Shown here one piece after another: positions 1 through 7,775 of a DNA stretch of 64,000 nucleotides. A program made the translations under genes and the position numbers. This DNA comes from Photorhabdus asymbiotica. Its GTDB lineage: Bacteria > Pseudomonadota > Gammaproteobacteria > Enterobacterales > Enterobacteriaceae. Each line of letters opens with the position of its first letter. Position 1 is the stretch's first letter. The DNA lies in assembly GCF_003634575.1 (NCBI RefSeq), contig NZ_RBLJ01000003.1:558001-622000 (forward strand), written 5' to 3'. Below the pieces are notes generated by a model. The model had not been told where the DNA came from and did not search any database. It saw nothing but the letters and a program-made list of their open reading frames with translations.

Positions 1-265
1 AAAATTTCAATAAATCTTCTTAAATACCTGTAATACCTACCGTAATCTTACAAACAATCATATGATTCATCACAGACATAATGATTTCACCACATTTACT
101 ACGAAAAGATATTCTCACCTACGATTGGAAAACATCGATCAGCTTGTAACTACTTTATTTCAAATACAGCAAGAAATTCTGTCGCAATCTGAATACCTAT
201 TTCACTCACATAGCCCCCGATTCCTAAATAAATATCGATGGTTTTTATTTAAAAATAAACAAGAA

Positions 266-886
266 TTATGCGTATTTTACGTTTTTTTCATCCAACTTTC
301 CTATTAACTGACTAAACATCAGCAAGGTACTGAGCAACAAATGACGCTGCTCAGGACTCAGACGTAAATAACGACGACTGGCCGGTAATCGACTGACGAC
401 CTCAGAAGCCGCAAAATGCTCCACCTCAAGCTGCCATTGTCCCTGATAAATACTCAATGTGAGATACCGAAAATCCAGCTCTACTAACGTCTCACCAATC
501 AATGGATACTGATTGAGTAAATCAATAATCGGTTGTCCAAACTCTGCACCATGACAACAGTAATAAATCACTGCCTTTCGCCGAAATATTCCTTTCACTT
601 TAGCTTTAATGACTATTTTTTCCTTTAATGAAGTGATTCCCTGCAAACGAAAACAACAACTGACAATATAAGCCAGAAACAGAGCCTTCGGCTTTTCATA
701 AACTTCAATCTGCAACCCATCAGGTAACATAATTTGCAAACTTTCTGCTGATAAACGCTCACAACAGTAAGGTGACAAATTCTGTTGCAACCAGTTTAGA
801 GTCATACCAGCCTGATAGCCCGAAGGATGACGGGGTTTATTCAACCGCCGCCAAATACCATTAATTAAGGGAACGAAGTGGCTCAA
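266..886 (-). CDS. DUF3156 family protein, partner of the upstream permease
   Basis: About 206 residues. I recognise the DUF3156 family, whose biochemical role is unknown to me; members commonly sit directly behind APC-type permeases, as here. I place the start at a TTG (position 886) because a GGAGG box lies six bases before it. The longer frame opened by an upstream ATG at 940 begins with an unlikely basic stretch. This start overlaps the permease stop by 26 bases, so the two are probably translationally coupled. The interior is rich in Cys, aromatic and basic residues, and I see no signal peptide or clear membrane helix. A supporting role in uptake or sensing of the permease substrate is only an inference from position. 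Confidence 0.75.
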   Translation of the reverse strand: MSHFVPLINGIWRRLNKPRHPSGYQAGMTLNWLQQNLSPYCCERLSAESLQIMLPDGLQIEVYEKPKALFLAYIVSCCFRLQGITSLKEKIVIKAKVKGIFRRKAVIYYCCHGAEFGQPIIDLLNQYPLIGETLVELDFRYLTLSIYQGQWQLEVEHFAASEVVSRLPASRRYLRLSPEQRHLLLSTLLMFSQLIGKLDEKNVKYA

Positions 887-2357
887 GTTGCGCCTCCGAC
901 AATTCACCCTTAGTAAAAGTATGCGAAAGCACCTGCTCAACGGGTACTGGTTTAAACGGATTCACACGTTGTACACATAGCGTCCAAAACAGGGCATAAC
1001 TGGCTGTCAGACCCAACATAATGGCGAATGGGATATACACATCACCGGGATTCATTCCCGGAGGTGTGATGTGAATAATCGCCAAAATAATACCCACACT
1101 GGAGATAATCTGAGGCAATGGGAAAAACGGTGATTTATAGGCACGATGCAAATCAGGTCTGCGGATACGCAGCAATATCACGGAACACGTCACCAATAAA
1201 TAAGCCACACACCAGGCACATACGGCGGCCAGTACTAAAGGCATAATCCGATTCAAATCACCTTGAATAATGAAAGCATGTAAACAGGGGATCATTACCG
1301 CAACCAAAATCCCAAATATTGGTGTTTTAAAACGTGGATGCAAATAAGCAAAAATACGCGGCAATGCGCCATCCAATGCCATACCGTAAAGAATACGAGG
1401 TACCGCAGCCATCAGGGTATTAATCGTTGCAGCCCCAGCCAGCAATAACCCGATACCAATCCAATACTTACCAAAATCTCCCATCACCTGACCAGCAAAC
1501 GCAGGGATTGCCATTGGTGTTTCCAACAAACGAACATTATTTTCCACATCAACCAGCACATTTTCTACCTGATGACTGATTGATGCCCCGTATAATCCCA
1601 TACAGAAAGCCACACCACACAACCCCGTCATCATTGCCCGCGGAATCACTTTGGCAGAATTTTTAATTTCAGGTGCCATTGGTGTAACCAGCTCACAGCC
1701 AACAAACATAAACATCGCCATACCCACCAGACTCAATACCCCTAGCGGATCGCTCAGATTAAGCCCCTCACCAAACCAACTTTCCAGCGGCACAGAAAAC
1801 GGCATCAATAACCCACAAATACTGAAAATAACCAAAGTACTCCACATACAGAACGTCAGTACAATTTCAACTTTACTAAACGCTTCAATACCCAACGCAT
1901 TCAGTAATCCGAAAGTAATAACCAGTCCAACGCCAACCATCCATGAAGTATTATTACTTTCCATCACCGTATTAAGGCTGTCAAAATTAACTAATGCCAT
2001 AATGCCAGACAGGATCGTTTCTGCTGTACCAGCAAAAATATGGACAATTAAATAAGCCGAAAGCGCGCCGGTAATCGCCCAAAACCGCCCCATTCCACAA
2101 GAAATATAATCATAGACAGAACCAGATGTCGGCAAAATAGCTGCCGCTTCAGAAAAAGTTGTCACTTGAGCCTGCATCATGATAAAGCTAATCAGCATTG
2201 CCAGTACGAAAGTATCACCACCAATACCAAAACCACTTGTTACAGTCAGAATAACTGGGCTTGCCATAATTACCCCGACGGAACTTGCAAGCGTGGTAGG
2301 AAATCCCACCACGCCCTTTTCAATATGCGAAGTCAGTCGCGTTGACATATTCATCAT
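861..2357 (-). CDS. APC superfamily amino-acid/amine permease
   Basis: About 498 residues with roughly twelve hydrophobic segments. The N-terminal part has the APC signature: a Gly-rich first helix, then a 'PTSGSVYDYIS' type motif ending helix 2. The family imports amino acids, GABA or polyamine-type amines across the inner membrane, usually by proton or exchange coupling. Several ATGs cluster at the start; AGAGGG lies just before those at 2357 and 2354, so I prefer these over the one at 2378. The gene is read first in a two-gene unit with the DUF3156 gene. An 18-bp palindrome lies about 110 bases upstream, and a TATAGT-like -10 box lies between. The nearby amine-oxidase-like and aldehyde dehydrogenase genes suggest an amine substrate, which is inference. 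Confidence 0.85.
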   Translation of the reverse strand: MMNMSTRLTSHIEKGVVGFPTTLASSVGVIMASPVILTVTSGFGIGGDTFVLAMLISFIMMQAQVTTFSEAAAILPTSGSVYDYISCGMGRFWAITGALSAYLIVHIFAGTAETILSGIMALVNFDSLNTVMESNNTSWMVGVGLVITFGLLNALGIEAFSKVEIVLTFCMWSTLVIFSICGLLMPFSVPLESWFGEGLNLSDPLGVLSLVGMAMFMFVGCELVTPMAPEIKNSAKVIPRAMMTGLCGVAFCMGLYGASISHQVENVLVDVENNVRLLETPMAIPAFAGQVMGDFGKYWIGIGLLLAGAATINTLMAAVPRILYGMALDGALPRIFAYLHPRFKTPIFGILVAVMIPCLHAFIIQGDLNRIMPLVLAAVCAWCVAYLLVTCSVILLRIRRPDLHRAYKSPFFPLPQIISSVGIILAIIHITPPGMNPGDVYIPFAIMLGLTASYALFWTLCVQRVNPFKPVPVEQVLSHTFTKGELSEAQLEPLRSLN

Positions 2358-2469
2358 TTTCCCTCTTATTCTGGCCATAAAAATAACGTTAACAACTATT
2401 CATTTGTGAATTTTTTGTAAATTTCATTAGTGATAAATACACTATAGAAAGTGAAGCGGAATACCGGCC

Positions 2470-2487
2470 ATCGTCCTAAAGGACGAT
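2470..2487. promoter_or_regulatory. Palindromic operator upstream of the permease
   Basis: Sequence ATCGTCCTAAAGGACGAT: two perfect 8-bp arms around AA. It lies about 30 bases upstream of a -10-like TATAGT on the permease strand, a position suited to an activator. It shares the core CCT-NN-AGG with the palindrome at 9145-9160 in front of the FAD oxidoreductase gene. Either LuxR-type regulator in the window could bind it. Confidence 0.6.
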
Positions 2488-2799
2488 ATCTAAGGGGAGA
2501 CTAATGGCGAAAAAAATATCGCAAAAAATACCAGAAAATAGAGAATGAAAAACATAACCACTTAAATATCAAACAATAAAAAAACATAACAACTCATTAA
2601 CACACTAAAAAATCACTTCAGAAATGTACCAAAATAGAGTTGTTAATCAGTAACTATCACCTTATAAAATTTTATTTATTGTAATCTATGTCACGTTATT
2701 AATATGTTTATTTTGTGTTAATTCCGCACTTTAATTACCCTTTTATTAATCATCACTATTAACTTACCCAATTAGAGACTATTCTAAGGGAGAACGTTC

Positions 2800-3459
2800 T
2801 TGTCTACCTTACCCTCAACCAGTCGTGAAAATACGTTAATCTACAGTTGCCTGAACACTATTGCTCATTTAGTTCCTATCTCAGCCGCAGCATTCTATCT
2901 AGTGAACGATAAATTACGCCCTGAGAATTACATTCTGTATGGTATTTCAGACGAAACACACAAGAATTATCTGACACATTTTCAACATTTAGATCCACTC
3001 AAACCGGTCAATTTTCAACAAAATGATATTAATATGGTTGGCATGGATCAAAGTACACTGACTAAACATAATAAATACTACTATGAATTTATGCTGCCAA
3101 ATAACATACAAGATATTGCAGAAATATTTATCCGCCAGCACAGCCGCATTATTGCTGGCGTTTCTTTATTAAGGAATACTCTATTTACACCGAAAGATTT
3201 TAATCGCCTCAGTACTATCCTACCATTAATTGAATTAGCCACTAGAGACTTACTTCCTGAAACACCAACTATTCTGACAGCTAAAGAGCAGGAAATTATT
3301 AATTTGGTAAGGGCTGGATCAAGTAACAAACGTATTGCTCAAGTACTCAATATTTCCCTGTCTACCGTCAAAACCCATTTGCGCAATATCTTTATCAAAA
3401 CTAAAGTGACCAATCGTACTGAACTCGTTTCCAGTGGGTTTATTACTCGGCACCTGTAA
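2800..3459 (+). CDS. LuxR-type transcriptional regulator (solo)
   Basis: 219 residues from a TTG start with AAGGGAGA about seven bases upstream. The N-terminal ~150 residues form a sensor-like region of no family I can name. The C-terminal ~60 residues are a GerE/LuxR helix-turn-helix: 'LTAKEQEIINLVRAG', then 'IAQVLNISLSTVKTHLRNIF'. No luxI is nearby, so it is a solo that may sense a metabolite or host signal. It is divergent from the permease gene, and the 440-bp gap between them holds the palindrome at 2470. Activating the permease or the oxidase genes is a reasonable inference. It differs in sequence and length from the second LuxR protein at 9189, so the two are not recent duplicates. Confidence 0.85.
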   Translation: MSTLPSTSRENTLIYSCLNTIAHLVPISAAAFYLVNDKLRPENYILYGISDETHKNYLTHFQHLDPLKPVNFQQNDINMVGMDQSTLTKHNKYYYEFMLPNNIQDIAEIFIRQHSRIIAGVSLLRNTLFTPKDFNRLSTILPLIELATRDLLPETPTILTAKEQEIINLVRAGSSNKRIAQVLNISLSTVKTHLRNIFIKTKVTNRTELVSSGFITRHL

Positions 3460-3639
3460 TTGGCAGATTTTATAAATTATATGTAAAAATAACATGGCTA
3501 AATAGCTTTTCAAAATGCAACGGATTGAGCTAGTTTAAATAAGAAGTCTTTCATGGATGGTTTTGCATGTACAATCAAAGTGATTATTCAAATAAAAGTC
3601 AAGTAAGGGAGCATATCAGATTAAGGATGATATTTGTAA

Positions 3640-3828
3640 GCACCAGCACACACTGCCCAACTGCGGGAGATTGAACATTTACAGGATATTCAGTTAACCC
3701 ACATTGAAGCGCTGGCACTCGCGCAACTGGGCGGAGATACGCGCCTGTACGGTGAATGACGAGGAAGCGTATCAGATATCGACAAACTCCTGTCGGCGCT
3801 GACTTACCGTGGATATGCGCCACGGTAG
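3640..3828 (+). pseudogene. Unassigned coding remnant with an in-frame stop
   Basis: One plus-strand frame reads as protein-like sequence from about 3640 to a TAG at 3826. It is interrupted by a single TGA after '...DTRLYGE', continuing '...RGSVSDIDKLLSALTYRG'. Its GC content and codon use are much richer than the AT-rich flanks, which suggests the tail of a foreign gene. I do not recognise the family. It lies just downstream of the decayed Rhs locus but on the opposite strand, so it may belong to the same mobile or effector region. No start codon or ribosome binding site is evident. Confidence 0.45.
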
Positions 3829-3840
3829 ATTATGAATAAG

Positions 3841-3867
3841 ACCGGAAGATATAGCAGATCTTCCGGT
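3841..3867. terminator. Strong hairpin, probable bidirectional terminator
   Basis: Perfect 10-bp arms ACCGGAAGAT and ATCTTCCGGT with a 7-base loop. TTAAAATTTT follows on the plus side. It lies between the plus-strand remnant and the end of the minus-strand Rhs immunity gene, so it could stop transcription from both sides. The T-run is imperfect. Confidence 0.6.
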
Positions 3868-3894
3868 TTAAAATTTTATTTATTAAGTATTAAA

Positions 3895-4227
3895 TCAACT
3901 TCCATTTATATCAAGCAAATAATCAAGTTTTGGTTTCCATATATTTTTCCATTTACTTTCTATATCTATTGAATAATTCTTTATATGGTAATAATCATTC
4001 TCATCATGATGAGATAGAAAACATTGTTCAACGCAACCAATAACCCATTTCAATAATTTTTTAATTTCAAGATCATTATCATAACTTAAAAAAATCTCAG
4101 CAATTTCAATAAATTCCGTCATCAAGTTCGGGTAAAAAATGGATTCTTCAAATAATGAATAACAAAATGTTCCCTCAATTAAATCATCCTTATTTTCTAG
4201 AAGGCGAAGTTTAATATTCTCATTCAT
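3895..4227 (-). CDS. Candidate immunity protein of the Rhs tip toxin
   Basis: About 110 residues, acidic and AT-rich, with no family I can name. I chose the ATG at 4227 because it lies one base after the toxin stop codon (TGATATG), the usual arrangement of a toxin with its immunity gene. An in-frame ATG further upstream would lie within the toxin. It is predicted to bind and block the C-terminal toxin encoded just before it. It shows no obvious similarity to the immunity candidate at 34211, although the two toxins are related; immunity proteins often diverge. The reading frame is intact while the rhs and eagR genes upstream are broken, which fits continued selection for protection. Confidence 0.65.
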   Translation of the reverse strand: MNENIKLRLLENKDDLIEGTFCYSLFEESIFYPNLMTEFIEIAEIFLSYDNDLEIKKLLKWVIGCVEQCFLSHHDENDYYHIKNYSIDIESKWKNIWKPKLDYLLDINGS

Positions 4228-4228
4228 A

Positions 4229-4755
4229 TCAGCAACCTGGCCCTTTTCTTTTTGCCGCCTTAATTGATTTTTTCTCATTATAGGAACCATCTAAATTGAA
4301 CACTCCTTTGGACTTATCCAATGATGAAAATGTCTCGTAGTGATCTTTGTGAAGATTATCTAAATAAAAATAATCATTTTTCTTAAACGCTACACCTTCA
4401 ACTTTTACTTTGCCTGTAAATTTATAAATTTCAGCCCCTTGAAATTTCTTTCCAGTTGTTTGAGCCGCATCACCGACGATTTCAAGAAAACTCCATCCCC
4501 ACGGATCGATCCAGGTCACCGGATTCGGGGCATACTGATATAAGTTCAGGCCCCCTGCCAGCCCTAGTGGATCGCGGCGCCAATCAACAAAACGCCCACC
4601 CCGATACAGGATGCAGCCAATCCCGCGATAAAGAGAGCGCCGGATAAAATTCCTCCGGCAGCTGAAATTAATGACCCGATGACGGTGCCGGCAATCAATC
4701 CGGCCATGGCACTGGAATGCCCGATGGTATCCCCCACGCGTGCGGCTTCTGGCAT
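4229..4755 (-). pseudogene. Collapsed PAAR-Rhs toxin gene (T6SS effector remnant)
   Basis: The 5' part (from ATG 4755, GGGAGG upstream) encodes about 60 residues typical of a T6SS Rhs protein N-terminus: '[17 protein letters not shown]', then Gly/Ala-rich membrane segments. It stops at a TAG near 4571. In another frame, from about 4606 to 4229, the sequence encodes the end of an Rhs core ('[19 protein letters not shown]', then 'TWIDPWGW'). This runs into a ~90-residue variable toxin tip with the pattern D-x-x-H-K-x-H-x-E. The whole Rhs core, normally over a thousand codons, is missing, and the two ends are joined out of frame. No full effector can be made. The tip is related to the toxin end of the CDI cassette at 34576. 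Confidence 0.8.
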
Positions 4756-4764
4756 CGTGCCTCC

Positions 4765-5189
4765 CTAGAACTGGAAACTTTTCAGGCAGTCATCCAGCCA
4801 CTGTCGCTGAACATCAGAGAACGCCTGCGGGGATGACAGCGTAAAAATCAGTGCTTTTTCTCATCCAGCAGGAAGACCGCCTGATATTGACAGACTTGCT
4901 GCCCCTTTTTAGGCCGATAACGGGAGTGGAGGATCATACCTGGCAACAGGTTATCGCCCAGCGTCGCGGGCTGTTCTGCCAATAATTGCCAGTCACGCAG
5001 GCCCTTTTTCAGCAGATCTTTCTGGCGGGTGAGATAACGGGCGAGATCTTCGCCTTCAACCAACTGGTCGCGCGAGATGTTGAGTGCCGGCGCATCAGGC
5101 GCAATGATGATGTTTACAGTCTGTTCCTGATAGCCTGCCGGCAACGTAATGCTGCCTTCAGTGAACCGACAACGGGGGCAAGTGTCCAT
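4765..5189 (-). pseudogene. Frameshifted DcrB/DUF1795-type Eag chaperone
   Basis: The first 113 codons from ATG 5189 match the DcrB/DUF1795 chaperone family, which binds the membrane segments of PAAR-Rhs effectors before T6SS loading. The frame ends early at 4848 after 'FLLDEKKH'. In the next frame the expected end of the family continues ('IFTLSSPQAFSDVQRQWL') to a TAG at 4765, ten bases before the rhs start. The shift falls at an A5 run on the coding strand (4855-4859), suggesting a one-base slip. Its place immediately before a PAAR-Rhs gene is the normal one. A sequencing error or programmed slippage would restore a ~140-residue protein. Confidence 0.75.
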
Positions 5190-5695
5190 TTTTCTTTTGT
5201 CTTATTAAATCATTAAGTGATGTTGCTGACAGAGTCAGAATGCACCGACAACTTTAATTGATAAATGCCATTAAATTGATTTAATGGCATCATCTTCAAA
5301 AATATCAATAAAGTTACACAGTCAATAATATTGTTTGATGAATATCCGGGCAAAAAGATATCCCAAAAACCCAACGGTGTCTTGATGATTAGCCAAATTA
5401 ATACCGGGTAAATTTAATGAAATGCAATTATTATCACAAAATAATACTAATACTCTCGCCAGAAGCCCGTTTTAATGAGTTAAACGATTAGAGATCTATT
5501 AAATAAATTCGCCTTACCCAATGTAGAGATCTTGTATAAATAACCAAAAATGATTAATTATGTATTTTATATCATATTTATAAAACTGAACAAAATTAGG
5601 GATCTGGGACACCTCATTAACTTCTGTTCTGCTTAATTTTGACCGTGGCCCCTTTCAATCAAGAGGCCTTCCTTATTTTTGATCCGAATATCAAA
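5190..5695. other. AT-rich spacer with a perfect hairpin at 5265-5290
   Basis: No gene seen in about 500 bases. It holds an inverted repeat with 11-bp arms (ATGCCATTAAA / TTTAATGGCAT) around TTGA, about 75 bases upstream of the chaperone start; it could be an operator or a terminator. A weaker GGCCTCTT / AAGGGGCC hairpin near 5650-5672 lies just beyond the aldehyde dehydrogenase stop. Confidence 0.5.
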
Positions 5696-7189
5696 TCAAT
5701 AACGAACCATAACGGATTTCAATTCAGTATAGTGCTCAATAAAGGCACTACCGAATTCACGGCCAATACCTGACGATTTCACGCCACCGAATGGTAATGC
5801 AGGATCGAGAAAGGTATGCATATTGACCCAAACAGTCCCTGCTTCGATACGCGGGATCATACGCATCGCTTTGCTCAGATCATTGGTCCACAAACTCGCT
5901 GCCAAACCAAATGGGGTGCTGTTCATCAACTCAATCAGCTCTTCTTCATCGTTATAGCTGAAGAAAGTTCCTACAGGGCCAAATGTCTCTTCCTTCATCA
6001 AGGAATCTTCAGCGCTGTTAGCACGAATAACCGTTGGTGCCACAAAGAAACCCGGGCCAGTCAGAGCATGCCCCCCATACACAATCTCGCTGCCTTCCTG
6101 ACGAGCTTGCTCAAATAGAGACAAGATCTTGTTATAGTGCTCTTTATTGGCTAAAGGCCCCATTTCTGTTGATTCATCCAGTGGGGAACCCATTTTCATT
6201 GCGGCAAGTCTTTCAGACAACAATTTCAACACTTCATCCATATGACTTGCAGGAATGTAAAAACGCTCAGCCGCAGCACAAATCTGCCCCTGATTGAGAT
6301 AACCGGCTTCCAGAACACCATCAACTATCTTTTCAACGGGCATATCCGCCAAAAATGCCGCCCCGTTTTTCCCTCCCAACTCCAGCGTGGCGCGAGTTAA
6401 TCCCTGTTCCATCGCTGACTTACCAACCGTAATACCTGTTGGTACGGACCCTGTGAACGTCACTTTGGCACACAATGGATGGCCTATCAGTGCTGGGCCA
6501 AGCACCGAACCTGAACCATTAATCACATTAATCACACCATCAGGAATACCCGCTTCTTTGGCTAATTCAGCCACTCTGAGCATTGTCAGTGGGGTGTATT
6601 CGCTGGGTTTCAGCACAATGGTACAACCACAAGTCAGTGCAGCCGCCATTTTCCAGATGGCAACCATAATAGAGAAATTCCACGGAATAATACCCACCAC
6701 GACACCAATTGGCTCACGCCGGGTAAACGCCGTGTATTGTTCCCCCTTAAAAGAGGGCAAAGAAACATTCAGGGTTTCACCGCTGATCTTACTTGACCAT
6801 CCGGCAAAATAACGCAGGAATTGAGCAGAAGAATCAATTTCCAGCATACGGGACAACTGGATCGTTTTACCGGAGCAGAGGCTTTCCAACTGCGCCAATT
6901 CTTCCCGATGTGCTAGCAACAGATCTGCCAGACGATTCAGACAATGACCGCGCTCCATAGGGGAAGTCTGCGCCCATACACCATGAAAGGCAGTATGTGC
7001 CGCTTGCATAGCAGCATTCACTTCTGTTTCACCGCCTTGATTCACAGTTGCAATGACTTCATCAACCGCAGGGTTCACCACAGAAAACGTTTGATTCTCC
7101 TGACCATGCACTGACTGGCCATTAATATAATGACCATGATTGCGTTGCAGAAAGGCGGTAACTTGTTGTAACAGGGTGATATCACTCAT
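5696..7189 (-). CDS. Aldehyde dehydrogenase, FeaB/phenylacetaldehyde-type
   Basis: About 497 residues, normal for the NAD(P)-dependent aldehyde dehydrogenase family, which oxidises aldehydes to carboxylic acids in the cytoplasm. Visible signatures are the catalytic Glu in 'LELGGK', the catalytic Cys in 'NQGQICAA', the cofactor-loop 'FTGSVPTG' and 'EETFGPV'. The N-terminal layout, the 'GVVVGIIPWNFS' segment and the '...ETKSVMVRY'-like end recall E. coli FeaB, which acts on phenylacetaldehyde. AGAGG lies six bases before the second of two adjacent ATGs, so I use 7189. It follows the cupin and FAD oxidoreductase genes on the same strand, suggesting amine, then aldehyde, then acid. The actual substrate is not determined. 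Confidence 0.9.
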   Translation of the reverse strand: MSDITLLQQVTAFLQRNHGHYINGQSVHGQENQTFSVVNPAVDEVIATVNQGGETEVNAAMQAAHTAFHGVWAQTSPMERGHCLNRLADLLLAHREELAQLESLCSGKTIQLSRMLEIDSSAQFLRYFAGWSSKISGETLNVSLPSFKGEQYTAFTRREPIGVVVGIIPWNFSIMVAIWKMAAALTCGCTIVLKPSEYTPLTMLRVAELAKEAGIPDGVINVINGSGSVLGPALIGHPLCAKVTFTGSVPTGITVGKSAMEQGLTRATLELGGKNGAAFLADMPVEKIVDGVLEAGYLNQGQICAAAERFYIPASHMDEVLKLLSERLAAMKMGSPLDESTEMGPLANKEHYNKILSLFEQARQEGSEIVYGGHALTGPGFFVAPTVIRANSAEDSLMKEETFGPVGTFFSYNDEEELIELMNSTPFGLAASLWTNDLSKAMRMIPRIEAGTVWVNMHTFLDPALPFGGVKSSGIGREFGSAFIEHYTELKSVMVRY

Positions 7190-7217
7190 CATTTACCTCT
7201 GGTCAGACAGATGCTTT

Positions 7218-7586
7218 TTAACTTTTAATACAAGCCAAATAATGCTTCACAAAACGGTCGGTGGTCACTTCCCACAACACTTCAGTTCCTTTCGCAGCAA
7301 ACCAGGAATCCCCCGGATGATATTCAACAGTTTCACCACTCTTCACATCCGTCAGTTTCACCGAACCTTCCGAAACGGTTGCATGCTCATCAAACGGGTA
7401 CACCATACTAAACTTGCCACGAGTACAGGCGAAAATACCGCAGGTCAGGTTATCCGTCGGTTCGCCAAATACCATCGCAACACTTGCCTGTGGATCACCT
7501 TCCAACACAATAGAACCCAAATTGCTTACGCTACCAATATCCAACAGCTCAGGCAGTGGTTTATTCAGTAAAAGTGATTTAATCAT
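7218..7586 (-). CDS. Small cupin-domain protein (EutQ/DUF861-like)
   Basis: 122 residues forming a single cupin barrel: 'GIFACTRGKFSMVYPFDEH' then 'VEYHPGDSWFAAKGTEVLWEV'. Such proteins occur beside amine oxidases and aldehyde dehydrogenases and are thought to bind or isomerise pathway intermediates; no reaction can be assigned here. It lies 28 bases before the aldehyde dehydrogenase start, so they are probably co-transcribed. The oxidoreductase gene upstream is separated by an ERIC element. The ribosome binding site is weak (a GAGAAC stretch). Confidence 0.8.
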   Translation of the reverse strand: MIKSLLLNKPLPELLDIGSVSNLGSIVLEGDPQASVAMVFGEPTDNLTCGIFACTRGKFSMVYPFDEHATVSEGSVKLTDVKSGETVEYHPGDSWFAAKGTEVLWEVTTDRFVKHYLACIKS

Positions 7587-7615
7587 GATGTTCTCGTTTC
7601 AAATAAAATAATTTA

Positions 7616-7742
7616 TATACCCTTCATCCTTCAAGTTGCTGCTTTGTTGGCTGCGTTCACTCACCCCAGTCACATAGTTATCTATGCTCCTGGGGATTCG
7701 TTCACTTGCCGCCGCGCTGCAACTCGAAATTTATTGGGTATA
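7616..7742. repeat. ERIC element, full length
   Basis: Exactly 127 bp, bounded by TATACCC and GGGTATA, with the ERIC core 'CACCCCAGTCACATAG' and 'CTCCTGGGGATTCG'. ERIC elements are palindromic intergenic repeats of Enterobacterales, transcribed and able to fold. This one sits inside the oxidoreductase-cupin-dehydrogenase unit and may alter relative expression of the genes around it. Confidence 0.95.
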
Positions 7743-7775
7743 AATTGTTCAATGAATAATATTGATATCAATAAG

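Noticed and set aside
62-307. 81-codon plus-strand frame at the window start
   Set aside because: AT-rich, no ribosome binding site and no recognisable motif; it runs into the end of the DUF3156 gene on the other strand. I see nothing supportable in positions 1-265.
5580-5680. Possible insertion-sequence end near 'CTGGGACACC'
   Set aside because: A short match to the general look of some IS ends, but no partner end and no transposase fragment.
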